This document shows, piece by piece, positions 38,289-45,796 of a DNA stretch of 45,796 nt. Origin of the DNA: Ruminococcus sp. (GTDB lineage Bacteria; Bacillota; Clostridia; Oscillospirales; Ruminococcaceae); the NCBI GenBank assembly GCA_021201755.1, contig JAJQEI010000051.1, positions 1 to 45,796 on the forward strand, written 5' to 3'. Under the pieces are notes generated by a model. That model saw only the letters and a list, made by a program, of their open reading frames with translations. It ran no database searches and was not told the origin of the DNA. Both the position numbers and the translations under genes were made by a program. The number at the start of each line of letters is the position of its first letter. Positions within the stretch are counted from its first letter, which is position 1.

Positions 38289-38364
38289 TGGTCTGAGTGA
38301 CCGGACTTGAACCGGCGGCCTCTACCACCCCAAGGTAGTGCGCTACCATCTGCGCCACACCCAG
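38289..38364 (-). tRNA. tRNA-Pro (GGG)
   Basis: A 76-base cloverleaf with encoded CCA. The anticodon stem CTACC/GGTAG encloses TTGGGGT, giving GGG. D-arm GCGCAGATGGTAGCGC and T-arm CCGGTTCAAGTCCGG are regular. The ends pair (CTGGGTG with TACTCAG-type acceptor), with one weak pair. Confidence 0.9.
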
Positions 38365-38490
38365 TCATTTAGAATTATTGTCAATCAAATGTTACAATAC
38401 TAAAAATTATACCACAAACATATCTTTTTGTCAAGGGGAATCAGAAGAAACGAAAAAAATTTACAATTTCCCCAAATTGGGATTTATCTG

Positions 38491-38522
38491 AAAAAAACAC
38501 GCAGTTTTAAAACTGCGTGTTT
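38491..38522 (-). terminator. Terminator after tRNA-Gln
   Basis: A perfect palindrome CACGCAGTTTTAAAACTGCG with flanking A and T runs, immediately downstream of tRNA-Gln on the minus strand. Confidence 0.85.
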
Positions 38523-38598
38523 TGGTTGGGATAGCTGGATTCGAACCAGCGGAATGACGGAGTCAAAGTCCGTTGCCTTACCTCTTGGCTATACCCCA
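38523..38598 (-). tRNA. tRNA-Gln (TTG)
   Basis: A 76-base cloverleaf with encoded CCA. The acceptor TGGGGTA pairs with TATCCCA. The anticodon loop CTTTGAC contains TTG in the stem CGGA/TCCG, and the T-arm is GCTGGTTCGAATCCAGC. Gln identity is supported by the weak first pair T-A. Confidence 0.95.
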
Positions 38599-38664
38599 GT
38601 ATTGCTGTTATCCTGTCATTACCACAAGATAACAGAATCATTATACCCTATCGCAGAGCTTTTG

Positions 38665-39885
38665 TCAAGAGGATTTTTCAATTTTTTTTGGTTCATGAAA
38701 AAAGTTTACAATTTCATCGAGAATTCGGTCTGCGACAGTTTCTTTTGCAAGCAATGGCAATGCTTCCTCTTTTTCTTTGGTAATGAGTGTTACTACGTTG
38801 GTGTCTGTACCAAAGCCAGCCCCTGTATCTTTCAGGTTGTTCGCACAAATCATATTTAAATTCTTTTTCACCAGCTTCTCTCTGGCGTTTTCCAGCATAT
38901 GCTCTGTTTCCATAGAGAAACCGCACAAAAACTGGTTATAACGTTTCGTTTTTCCCAAATGTGCCAGAATATCTTTTGTGCGCACCAGTTCCAAATTTGC
39001 TGTTCCCTCGTGTTTTTTTTGTTTTTCAGCGGACACTTTCGCCAGTCGGTAGTCTGCCACTGCTGCTGCCTTTATGATGGCGTCCATGGCTTCGCTGTAT
39101 GCTGTGACTGCTTTAAACATTTCTTCCGCCGAAGTCACAGGTATCACTTGTATAAAGGGCGGTGGCGTTTCTGATGTCGGACCTGTTATTAGTGTCACCT
39201 GTGCGCCACGGAGCATTGCACGGCGTGCAATGGCGTACCCCATTTTTCCGGTGGAGTGGTTGGTGAGATAACGAACCGGGTCAATCGCTTCTTGCGTGGG
39301 ACCTGCCGTAACAAGGATTTTTTTATTTTTCAAGTCTTTTTTACAAGCGATTTCTCGCAGTATCCATTGAAGCAGAATTTCCGGCTCTTCCATTTTCCCT
39401 TTTCCCACGTCACCGCACGCCTGCCATCCACAAGACGGATTAATTATCGTATAGCTGAAGCTTTTCAGTTTTTTTAAGTTATCTTGTAAAATCGGGTTTT
39501 CGTACATCTGGCGATTCATTGCCGGCGCAAGCAGAACGGGGGCTTGGCACGCCATCACCGTGGTGGTCAACATATCGTCTGCAATGCCGTTACTAATTTT
39601 GCCGATAACATCTGCCGAAGCAGGTGCCAAGAGCATCACGTCCGCTTTTTTGGCGAGACTGACGTGTGCCACATGAAACTGAAAATTACGGTCAAAGGTA
39701 TCCACGAGGCATTTATTTCCGGTAAGTGTTTCAAATGTGACTGGTGTAATGAATTGGGTAGCGTTTTGGGTCAGAATGACGTGTACGTCTGCGTGAAGCT
39801 TGCGAAGCATACTGGCAAGTGATGCGATTTTATAGGCGGCAATACTGCCGGATACGCCGAGTATCACAGTTTTTCCACTTAACAT
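38665..39885 (-). CDS. coaBC: Bifunctional phosphopantothenoylcysteine decarboxylase/synthase CoaBC
   Basis: The 406-residue protein makes 4'-phosphopantetheine from 4'-phosphopantothenate, cysteine and CTP. The N-terminal flavin-dependent CoaC half shows GVSGSIAAYK, the active His in FHVAHVSLAKKADV, PAMNRQMYENP and the ACGD substrate-binding loop (CGWQACGDVGKG). The CoaB half shows TAGPTQEAIDPVRYLTNHST, GKMG, and IKAAAVADYR. It follows panD by 26 bases on the same strand and completes the panB-panC-panD-coaBC run. Only pantothenate kinase, ketopantoate reductase and the last two CoA steps are missing from this neighbourhood. Confidence 0.95.
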   Translation of the reverse strand: MLSGKTVILGVSGSIAAYKIASLASMLRKLHADVHVILTQNATQFITPVTFETLTGNKCLVDTFDRNFQFHVAHVSLAKKADVMLLAPASADVIGKISNGIADDMLTTTVMACQAPVLLAPAMNRQMYENPILQDNLKKLKSFSYTIINPSCGWQACGDVGKGKMEEPEILLQWILREIACKKDLKNKKILVTAGPTQEAIDPVRYLTNHSTGKMGYAIARRAMLRGAQVTLITGPTSETPPPFIQVIPVTSAEEMFKAVTAYSEAMDAIIKAAAVADYRLAKVSAEKQKKHEGTANLELVRTKDILAHLGKTKRYNQFLCGFSMETEHMLENAREKLVKKNLNMICANNLKDTGAGFGTDTNVVTLITKEKEEALPLLAKETVADRILDEIVNFFHEPKKIEKSS

Positions 39886-39911
39886 GGAGTTCCTCCTCTT
39901 TTATACAAGTT

Positions 39912-40295
39912 TTATGCAAGCTGTCCGTGTTGTTCGTAGTGGGATATTTTTTGAATTTGATTTTTTTCGTCTACCAATACTACATTTGGTTGCATGGCTT
40001 TTGCCTCTTCCGGTGTCACCTGTGCATAGGACATGATGATAATTTTATCTCCTATTTGTACCTGTCTCGCTGCAGCACCATTGAGACAGATGATACCGCT
40101 GTTTGCTTGACCAGCGATCGTATAAGTGAGAAAGCGATTTCCATTCAAAATATCGACAATTTGCACTGCTTCATACTCCAGAATGCCAGCCGCATCCAGC
40201 AGTACGCTGTCTATCGTGATGCTGCCCACATAGTCAAGCTCTGCCTGCGTCACTGTTGCTCGATGAATTTTGCCTTTCAGCATACCGATGGTCAT
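39912..40295 (-). CDS. panD: Aspartate 1-decarboxylase PanD
   Basis: A 127-residue pyruvoyl-dependent enzyme making beta-alanine from aspartate. The self-cleavage site is Gly-Ser in DYVGSITID, and the Ser becomes the pyruvoyl group. Family landmarks [40 protein letters not shown] and the C-terminal [10 protein letters not shown] are present. The frame opens four codons before the usual MLKGKIHRA start, and either Met is possible. It overlaps panC by four bases (ATGA), so translation is coupled. Confidence 0.96.
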   Translation of the reverse strand: MTIGMLKGKIHRATVTQAELDYVGSITIDSVLLDAAGILEYEAVQIVDILNGNRFLTYTIAGQANSGIICLNGAAARQVQIGDKIIIMSYAQVTPEEAKAMQPNVVLVDEKNQIQKISHYEQHGQLA

Positions 40296-41146
40296 ACGTT
40301 TTCACCTCCCACAATGAAATTATCAATCAGGCGTGTTTTTTCGATATACACTGCCATTGCCGCCAGAAATGGACGGTCAAGCGTATCAATTTGCTGCATG
40401 GTAAATAAATCCACGACTTTTACATAATCGATTTTTGCCAGCGGTTCTTTTTCAATGATTTCTGTCATTGCCTGTACAAGCGTATGAGCATTTTTCTCGC
40501 CCTGTTGCACGTATTTTTTTCCCTGTGTTATGCTCCGGCTTAGTACCAGTGCAGCCTTGCGTTCTTCCGGTGAAAGGTAGGTGTTTCTCGAACTTTTGGC
40601 TAAACCATCTGTCTCTCGGACAATGGGACAGCCGATGACATCCACGTCCATATTGAGGTCTTGTACCATGCGCTTGATAACAGCTAGCTGTTGCGCATCT
40701 TTTTCGCCAAAATAGGCTCTGTCTGGTGTGATAATATGGAATAGTTTTGATACCACCGTACATACGCCACGAAAATGAACCGGTCGGCTCAGACCACAAA
40801 GCTCTTTCGTCAATACATCCACGTCTACAAAGCTACAGAACCCTTTGGGGTACATCTGCTCCAGCGTGGGATGAAAAATCAAATCTACCCCTGCGTTTTC
40901 GCATAGTGCAGCGTCGTGTTGCAAATCTCTGGGATAGCTATCCAGATCTTCGTTTGCACCAAATTGAGTAGGATTGACGAAAATACTGACCACAACCCTG
41001 TCATTTTCTTGTCTAGCACGCTGTATCAGACTCAAGTGACCTTCATGAAGATAACCCATCGTGGGGACAAATCCGATGCTTGCGTCTGATTTTTTCCATG
41101 CACGCACTATTGATTTTACTTCTGCAATCGTCTCTACGATTTTCAT
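40292..41146 (-). CDS. panC: Pantothenate synthetase PanC
   Basis: A 284-residue ATP-dependent ligase joining pantoate and beta-alanine. The nucleotide-binding HIGH-like motif is [56 protein letters not shown] and [20 protein letters not shown] are all typical. Length is normal. It overlaps panB by four bases upstream and panD downstream, a fully coupled operon. Confidence 0.96.
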   Translation of the reverse strand: MKIVETIAEVKSIVRAWKKSDASIGFVPTMGYLHEGHLSLIQRARQENDRVVVSIFVNPTQFGANEDLDSYPRDLQHDAALCENAGVDLIFHPTLEQMYPKGFCSFVDVDVLTKELCGLSRPVHFRGVCTVVSKLFHIITPDRAYFGEKDAQQLAVIKRMVQDLNMDVDVIGCPIVRETDGLAKSSRNTYLSPEERKAALVLSRSITQGKKYVQQGEKNAHTLVQAMTEIIEKEPLAKIDYVKVVDLFTMQQIDTLDRPFLAAMAVYIEKTRLIDNFIVGGENV

Positions 41147-41982
41147 ACGAGTTCCTCCTCCAGCTGTGCCATTACATCATCTGAAATCGCATAGCTCTGT
41201 TTTTCAGTGGGGAAATTGCCGTTTCGGACGGCTTGGATATATTCCTGAAATGCCGTTTGCATTGCTTCACCCACCTGTGCGAAATGCTGTACGAATTTCG
41301 GTTGATAATCTTTGAACATACCTAACATATCCTGATACACCAAAACCTGACCATCACAGCCAGCCCCTGCACCAATTCCAATCGTAGGGATAGAAATTTG
41401 TTTTGTAATAAGTGTCGCCAAACGTTCCGGTACACATTCCAGTACTACAGCAAATGCACCTGCATCCTCTACTGCTTTGGCGTCTGCCAGAAGTTTTTTT
41501 GCCGCCGTCAGCGTTTTTCCCTGAACTTTAAATCCACCGAGTGTATTCACCGACTGAGGTGTCATTCCTAAGTGTCCCATCACTGGAATCGACGCTTTCG
41601 TTATTGCCTCTATTTGTGGGCAGACTTCTTCGCCACCCTCTAGTTTTACTGCTTTTGCACGCCCCTCTTTCATCAACCGCCCCGCATTTTTGACAGCGTC
41701 AGACACGCTCGTCTGATAGGATAAAAAAGGCATATCCACCACAAGAAGTGCATTTTTTGTTCCTCTCGCTACAGCTGCCGCATGGTGAATCATCTCTTCC
41801 ATTGTGACGGAAACGGTATCTTCATAGCCTAAAATGACATTTCCTAAAGAATCGCCTACGAGAATCATATCGAGATTGACTTCATCCATCAGCTTTGCAG
41901 TAGTATAGTCATAACAGGTGAGCATGGAAATCCTTTCTCCCTGTGTTTTCTTTTCACGAATGGTTTGCACAGTTTGTTTCAT
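41143..41982 (-). CDS. panB: 3-methyl-2-oxobutanoate hydroxymethyltransferase PanB
   Basis: A 279-residue enzyme producing ketopantoate from 2-oxoisovalerate and methylene-THF. The metal and substrate-binding residues sit in [32 protein letters not shown], the VKLEGGEE segment and [20 protein letters not shown]. The C-terminal [20 protein letters not shown] is complete. First gene of the pan operon, with a strong promoter 60 bases upstream and opposite to sigG. Confidence 0.96.
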   Translation of the reverse strand: MKQTVQTIREKKTQGERISMLTCYDYTTAKLMDEVNLDMILVGDSLGNVILGYEDTVSVTMEEMIHHAAAVARGTKNALLVVDMPFLSYQTSVSDAVKNAGRLMKEGRAKAVKLEGGEEVCPQIEAITKASIPVMGHLGMTPQSVNTLGGFKVQGKTLTAAKKLLADAKAVEDAGAFAVVLECVPERLATLITKQISIPTIGIGAGAGCDGQVLVYQDMLGMFKDYQPKFVQHFAQVGEAMQTAFQEYIQAVRNGNFPTEKQSYAISDDVMAQLEEELV

Positions 41983-42043
41983 CCGTCATCCTCTTTTCTA
42001 ACAAAAGTACAATTCCCACAATTTCGGGATACTGTCTATTCTT

Positions 42044-42071
42044 ATTATAACAAAAAAAACGAAAAAGTCAA
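42044..42071 (-). promoter_or_regulatory. Promoter of the panB-panC-panD-coaBC operon
   Basis: TTGACT (42066-42071), 16-base T-rich spacer, TATAAT (42044-42049) on the minus strand. No riboswitch-like leader is visible before panB. Confidence 0.75.
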
Positions 42072-42165
42072 GTATCGGGAAATATTTCCTATTCTGGAAC
42101 GTGGTTTAAACAGGGAAAACGAGGGAAAACTATTCGAAGAAATCGACGAGGTGGGAGGAAAATAT

Positions 42166-42945
42166 ATGGCTTTTTAAAAGGTGGTTATTTCCGGTGTAAA
42201 CACAGCGGATTTGGTGGTACTTAAGGAAGAAGAGAAAATCGCATTATTACAGGAGATTCGGAATACTGGCAGCAAGGCGGCAAGAGATAAACTAATTCAA
42301 GGGAATTTGCGTCTGGTACTCAGCGTGATTCAGCGTTTTGCTGGACGAGGAGAAGATATGGACGATTTATTTCAAATTGGCGTAGTAGGACTGATGAAAG
42401 CAATTAACAACTTTGACTTGACAAAACAGGTGCGTTTTTCCACGTATTGTGTACCTATGATAAGCGGTGAGCTGCGTCGATATTTGCGGAATTTTAATCA
42501 AATTAAGGTGAGCCGATCGCTGTGAGATTTGGCATATCAAGCAATGCAGGCGAAAGAACGACTGACGACACAATGCCAAAAAGAACCGACTATGACGGAA
42601 ATTGCCGCAGAAATCGGTGCAAAACGGGAGGATGTGGTTGTGGCATTGGAGAGCATCAGTGAACCGATTTCCCTTTATGAACCGGTTTTTTCTGACACGG
42701 GCGACTCGTTTGCTGTCATCGATCAGGTGCAGGATCGGGATACTGTGGAGAGTTTTCTCGGTGAAATTGCACTGCGAGATGCCATTTCTGCTCTTGGAAA
42801 GCGGGAACAGTATATCCTTTATCTTCGCTTTTTTCAAGGGAAAACCCAAACGGAGGTGGCAAAAGAAATTGGTATCTCTCAAGCACAGGCTTCCAGATTA
42901 GAAAAGAGTGCAATTCATCAAATTCGAGACGCTGCACAGAGATAA
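42166..42945 (+). pseudogene. sigG: Forespore sigma factor SigG homologue, two premature stops
   Basis: A 259-codon sigma-70 family gene closest to sporulation sigma-G. It opens with KVVISGVNTADLVVL, as in the KVEICGVDTSKLPVL start of known SigG. It carries region 2 (NLRLVLSVIQRFAGRGEDMD, DLFQIGVVGLMKAINNFDL, RFSTYCVPMISGELRRYLR) and region 4 (LYLRFFQGKTQTEVAKEIGI, SQAQASRLEKSAIHQI). TAA at 42175-42177 is the fourth codon after an ATG with GGGAGG upstream. TGA at 42523-42525 sits in VSRSL-DLAYQAMQ, where the family has Arg (CGA to TGA). The usual upstream spoIIGA-sigE genes are absent here. If the stops are real, forespore late gene expression is lost and the strain should not complete sporulation. 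Confidence 0.9.
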
Positions 42946-42972
42946 TTTCGATAATATTTCACAAAAAAGCAC

Positions 42973-43001
42973 TTGCAATCCTGATGGTGTTGTGATATAA
43001 T
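42973..43001 (+). promoter_or_regulatory. Promoter for the MntR/DtxR-type gene
   Basis: TTGCAA (42973-42978), 17-base spacer, TATAAT (42996-43001). It gives a leader of about 120 bases. Confidence 0.8.
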
Positions 43002-43030
43002 AGAAACTGGATGATTAGATAATTAGAGAA

Positions 43031-43087
43031 AAGAGGTTAGGACTGTGAACTTTATATCCTGTTTGAAGTGATAGGTTCTATCCTCTT
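43031..43087 (+). promoter_or_regulatory. Structured leader upstream of the metal-dependent regulator gene
   Basis: AAGAGGTTAGGAC (43031-43043) and GTTCTATCCTCTT (43075-43087) pair at 11 of 13 positions. The loop holds a tiny GTG-initiated reading frame, MNFISCLK. It could be a regulatory RNA hairpin or leader peptide. I do not recognise it as a known metal riboswitch. Confidence 0.4.
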
Positions 43088-43129
43088 ACTTTCTAGAATA
43101 CTAACTTTTATTCAAAAGGGAGTGAGATT

Positions 43130-43504
43130 ATGAAAATCCAAAAGTCTTTAGAAGATTATTTAGAGCAAATTTTGATAATACACAATCAAAAGAGCAGTGT
43201 ACACGCAGTAGATATTGCCAATGGACTAGGATTTTCTAAACCGTCCGTGAGCGTTGCCGTACACAAATTGCAGAAAAATGGATATATTACAATAAATGAA
43301 AATCATGAAATTTTTCTGACACTGAAAGGTCGCAAAATTGCGGAAAAGATTTATGAGCGACACTTGTTTTTTAGCCAATGGCTGGTAAACCTTGGCGTTT
43401 CCCTAGAGATTGCGTTGAAGGACGCCTGTGAAATAGAACACGTCATCAGCGAAGAAAGTTTTGTCGCAATAAAAAAATTATACTACAATAAAAAATTATA
43501 CTGA
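43130..43504 (+). CDS. DtxR/MntR-family metal-dependent transcription regulator
   Basis: A 124-residue regulator. The N-terminal winged helix reads SLEDYLEQILIIHNQKSSVH, AVDIANGLGFSKPSVSVAVH, KLQKNGYITINE; a dimerisation domain with RHLFFSQWLVNLGVSLEIA and ACEIEHVISEESFVAIKK follows. Metal-binding His/Glu positions of the family (ERH and CEIEHVISEE) are retained. There is no C-terminal SH3 domain, which fits the short MntR-like group common in Clostridia, often controlling manganese or iron uptake. No transporter lies beside it, so the metal is unknown. ATG follows AAAGGGAGTGAG. Confidence 0.88.
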   Translation: MKIQKSLEDYLEQILIIHNQKSSVHAVDIANGLGFSKPSVSVAVHKLQKNGYITINENHEIFLTLKGRKIAEKIYERHLFFSQWLVNLGVSLEIALKDACEIEHVISEESFVAIKKLYYNKKLY

Positions 43505-43587
43505 AATAAACGGTACACAATTAACATTTGCAAGAATGTGTATTCGATTGCAAATGGAATAAGCAAATGAGATAAAAGGAGTAAGAT

Positions 43588-44457
43588 ATGCAAAAACGAA
43601 TCGTAACCATTCAAGATATCTCCTGTTTCGGAAAGTGTTCCCTGACGGTTGCACTGCCGTTGATTTCTGCTATGGGTGTGGAGACGGCAGTGATTCCTAC
43701 GGCAGTTTTGTCCACCCACACTGGTGGCTTTACAGGATATACATTTCGAGACCTGACGGCAGACATTCCACAAATTTCTGCACATTGGCAAAACTTAAAG
43801 CTACATTTTGATGGGATATATACAGGATACTTAGGCTCAAGACAACAGGTACAGATGGTTGCTGATTTTTTTGACGCCTTTTCTGACGCCAAAACCCAAG
43901 TGATAGTAGACCCTGTGATGGGCGACAGGGGGCGACTTTACGCTGGCTTTACACCAGATTTTGCAGGAGAAATGCGAACGCTCTGTCAGAAGGCGGACGT
44001 CATTGTTCCGAATATGACGGAGGCGTGTCTGCTGTTGGATATGCCATATCTTTCGACTTATACCGAAACAGATGTAAAAGAAATCTTGCGACGGCTGACA
44101 GACATCGGTTGTTCTACGGCAATTCTGACCGGCGTACAGTATGGCGACGGAAGACATGGTGCAGTGGCATATCATTGCGAGAGCGACCAGTTTTGCAGTG
44201 CCTTTCGACAACATATACCGGAGCAGATGCACGGTACGGGTGATATTTTTTCGAGTATACTGTCCGGTGCATTGGTGCAGTCCGCACCGTTAGAAAAGGC
44301 GGTGGAAGTGGCAGTAAACTTTACGGCGGATTCGATTGAGGCTACCATCGATGACCTCTATACGCTTCCGAAAGAACAAGCCCCTTGGTATGGTGTAGCG
44401 TTTGAATCCTGCATCGGGAATTTAGTAGCGTATACGAAACAATTTATAAATTTATAA
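43588..44457 (+). CDS. Pyridoxal/pyridoxamine kinase (PdxK/PdxY type)
   Basis: A 289-residue ribokinase-fold enzyme phosphorylating B6 vitamers to PLP/PMP. It begins with [20 protein letters not shown], contains [16 protein letters not shown] and [16 protein letters not shown], then [13 protein letters not shown], and the anion-hole and catalytic motif [11 protein letters not shown] with its Asp base. Length is normal and the frame is intact. AAAGGAG precedes the ATG. The MocR regulator decayed elsewhere in the window could in principle have been B6-responsive, but no direct link is visible. Confidence 0.92.
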   Translation: MQKRIVTIQDISCFGKCSLTVALPLISAMGVETAVIPTAVLSTHTGGFTGYTFRDLTADIPQISAHWQNLKLHFDGIYTGYLGSRQQVQMVADFFDAFSDAKTQVIVDPVMGDRGRLYAGFTPDFAGEMRTLCQKADVIVPNMTEACLLLDMPYLSTYTETDVKEILRRLTDIGCSTAILTGVQYGDGRHGAVAYHCESDQFCSAFRQHIPEQMHGTGDIFSSILSGALVQSAPLEKAVEVAVNFTADSIEATIDDLYTLPKEQAPWYGVAFESCIGNLVAYTKQFINL

Positions 44458-44497
44458 TGATACATTGATTTTTAGGCATAAAAAAGAGGAAATTTTC

Positions 44498-45672
44498 ATG
44501 AACGATTTTATTTTTCACAACCCGGACAAGGTTTATTTTGGAAGAAACCAGATGGAACATCTTTCAAAAGAGCTGCTTTCGTTTGGAAAGAAAGTTTTGT
44601 TGGTGTATGGTGGCGGCTCTATCAAGAAAAATGGACTGTATGACACCATTGTTTCTTAGGCAGCGCAGTATGGCATCACGCTGTTTGAATTGTCCGGCGT
44701 AGAATCTCGAACCCACGGCATACAACTGCCAATAAAGGCGCAGCCATTTGTAAGGCAGAGGGGATTGACGTGATACTTGCTGCAGGCGGTGGCTCTACCA
44801 TCGACTGTGCAAAGGGCATTGCCGCTGCTGCAATGACCGAAGACGGCGACGTCTGGCCATTGGTGAAAAATGGCGTGTGGGTGATGAAGGCGCTGCCTAT
44901 CGTTGCAATTCTCACAAACGCAGCCACTGGTTTGGAAATGGACGCATGGGCGGTGATTTCTAATATGGACACCAACGAAAAAATTGGACTGGGCGGTTCT
45001 GCACTGATTCCGCACGTGGCGTTTGAAAATCCGGAATACAGTTTTTCCTTGCCGACTTATCAAACCGCCTGTGGAGCATTCGATATTTTCAACCATGTTC
45101 TAGACAATTATTACTTTGCTGGGGATGCGACATTTGATTTGCTGTTGGAAATGCAGGGGGCGGTGATGCCTACTGTTGTAAAATGGACGCCGATTGCCAT
45201 GAAAGAGCCGGAGAACTATGAAGCGAGGGCGAACCTCATGTGGGCGTCGTCTATGGCACTGAATACCATTTTAGACGGCGGTACGGTACATAACTGCGCT
45301 TGTCATGCTATGGAGCATGAATTGTCCGCCTACTACGATATTACCCATGGACATGGTCTGGCAATTCTGACGCCACGATGGTTGACTTATATTTTAAGCG
45401 ATGATACCGCACCTGCAATTTCCCGTTTTGGTCAGAAAGTGTTCGATATTCCGTCCAATTCCGACCCGATGACAGGCGCAAAAAAGGCAATCGACGCACT
45501 GACCGACTTCTGTTTCCATACATTGGGACTCGCTCCGACCCTCACGGATCTAAACATCGACCGTACCCATTTTGAGGCAATGGCAAATCACGCTTGTGGA
45601 GGAGATGCAATCCACGACCCGAAAGCCTTGACGCCGGACGACGTCGTGCGGATTTATGAAGCTTGTTTGTAA
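44498..45672 (+). pseudogene. Iron-containing alcohol dehydrogenase (BdhA/YqdH type), stop plus frameshift
   Basis: An NAD(P)H-dependent butanol-dehydrogenase-like enzyme, about 391 codons when repaired. It starts [20 protein letters not shown]; the nucleotide-binding GGGS is in [13 protein letters not shown] and AAGGGSTIDCAKGIAAAAM. Metal-binding His residues are in NCACHAMEHELSAYYDITHG and HGHGLAILTPRW. TAG at 44657-44659 follows TIVS where QAAQYGITLFEL would follow (CAG to TAG). About 50 bases later, near 44710, one base is missing: restoring it gives NPRHTTANKGAAICKAEGID. ATG follows AAGAGGAAA. The N-terminal cofactor domain is cut, so activity should be lost. Confidence 0.88.
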
Positions 45673-45703
45673 AACGAGTGGATGAAAAGTTTGAGGTGAA
45701 AAA

Positions 45704-45796
45704 ATGAACAAAACAGCCATCAAAAAATACGCAACATGGGCGAGGCGTGAGTTGGTTTTTCGAGTATCGCAGAAGGCAGAATTTTATGGCGTGACG
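45704..45796 (+). CDS. pglX: PglX-type DNA methyltransferase, N-terminus only
   Basis: The first 31 codons read MNKTAIKKYATWARRELVFR followed by VSQKAEFYGVT. This is the characteristic opening of BREX PglX proteins (MNKxAIKNFAxxARxxLIxxVxxKA). ATG follows GAGGTG. The gene leaves the window, so nothing can be said about its integrity. A different pglX ends at the left edge; both edges thus fall in the same gene family. Confidence 0.75.
   Translation, partial: MNKTAIKKYATWARRELVFRVSQKAEFYGVT

Noticed and set aside
41965..42177. A 70-codon ORF ahead of sigG as a separate gene
   Set aside because: Its end is simply the first codons of sigG up to the TAA, and its beginning overlaps the panB start and promoter on the other strand.
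1..45672. Genetic-code reassignment (TAA/TAG read as Gln, TGA as Arg/Trp) to explain in-frame stops
   Set aside because: All three stop codons are affected, intact genes end at ordinary stops, CAA and CAG are used freely for Gln, and housekeeping genes contain no in-frame stops.
1..45796. The window as a circular plasmid closed through pglX
   Set aside because: It carries aspS, hisS, typA, tRNA genes and the pan operon, which are chromosomal, and the two pglX parts cannot be shown to join.
1..45796. CRISPR array
   Set aside because: No regularly spaced direct repeats of 20-40 bases were seen; the repetitive stretches are Thr-linker codons and isolated palindromes.

Overview
The window looks like chromosomal DNA of a fibre-degrading, cellulosome-building Ruminococcus (R. 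flavefaciens / R. champanellensis type), of moderate GC. The main evidence is a secreted PL1-PL9-CBM77-dockerin pectinase and a GH5 cellulase-dockerin protein with long Thr-rich linkers, an architecture known from R. flavefaciens. Firmicute-style ribosome sites (GGAGG/AAAGGA) and several near-perfect sigma-A promoters (TTGACA-17-TATAAT) fit. Species identity is inference.

Layout. 1-2302: the 3' part of a BREX-type pglX methyltransferase gene, a cluster of hairpin repeats, and a toxin-antitoxin pair with a broken YafQ toxin. 2403-4472 (-): an L,D-transpeptidase. 4473-4910: a divergent promoter region with an attenuator-like leader. 4911-10831: the two cellulosomal polysaccharidases. 10846-15313: dCMP deaminase, TrmB and a large GH59-like protein without a signal peptide. 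15282-16703: a MocR-type regulator with three amber stops. 16737-26518 (-): HemW, a small zinc-ribbon membrane protein, two lipoproteins, TypA, tRNA-Tyr, tRNA-Thr, RadA, AspS and HisS. 26864-27064 (-): a BFD-like ferredoxin. 27235-38019: an accessory island with a broken XRE regulator, a broken tyrosine recombinase flanked by a 22-bp inverted repeat, and a tellurite-resistance-like (Ter) cluster of TerD-domain proteins, a very large unrecognised protein and a Ca2+-type P-ATPase. 38289-38598 (-): tRNA-Pro and tRNA-Gln. 38665-41982 (-): panB-panC-panD-coaBC, running from ketopantoate synthesis to 4'-phosphopantetheine. 42166-45672: sigG (broken), an MntR/DtxR regulator, pyridoxal kinase and an iron alcohol dehydrogenase (broken). 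45704-end: the first codons of another pglX.

The most striking property is gene decay. About twelve genes carry 14 premature stops and nine indels. Thirteen of the 14 stops are readily explained by one C-to-T or G-to-A transition, several at codons where the family has a conserved Gln or Arg. About 24 kb of other coding sequence, including every housekeeping gene, has no lesion. This argues for real, ongoing pseudogenisation of accessory functions (BREX, TA, Ter, sporulation sigma-G) rather than random sequence error, although low-coverage or damaged-template assembly must be excluded.

The best candidate for something undescribed is the Ter island. A recombinase sits between perfect inverted repeats, an outward promoter inside the segment would face the Ter genes if the segment were inverted, and the downstream operon encodes an ~890-codon protein of unknown type ending in a TerD domain.
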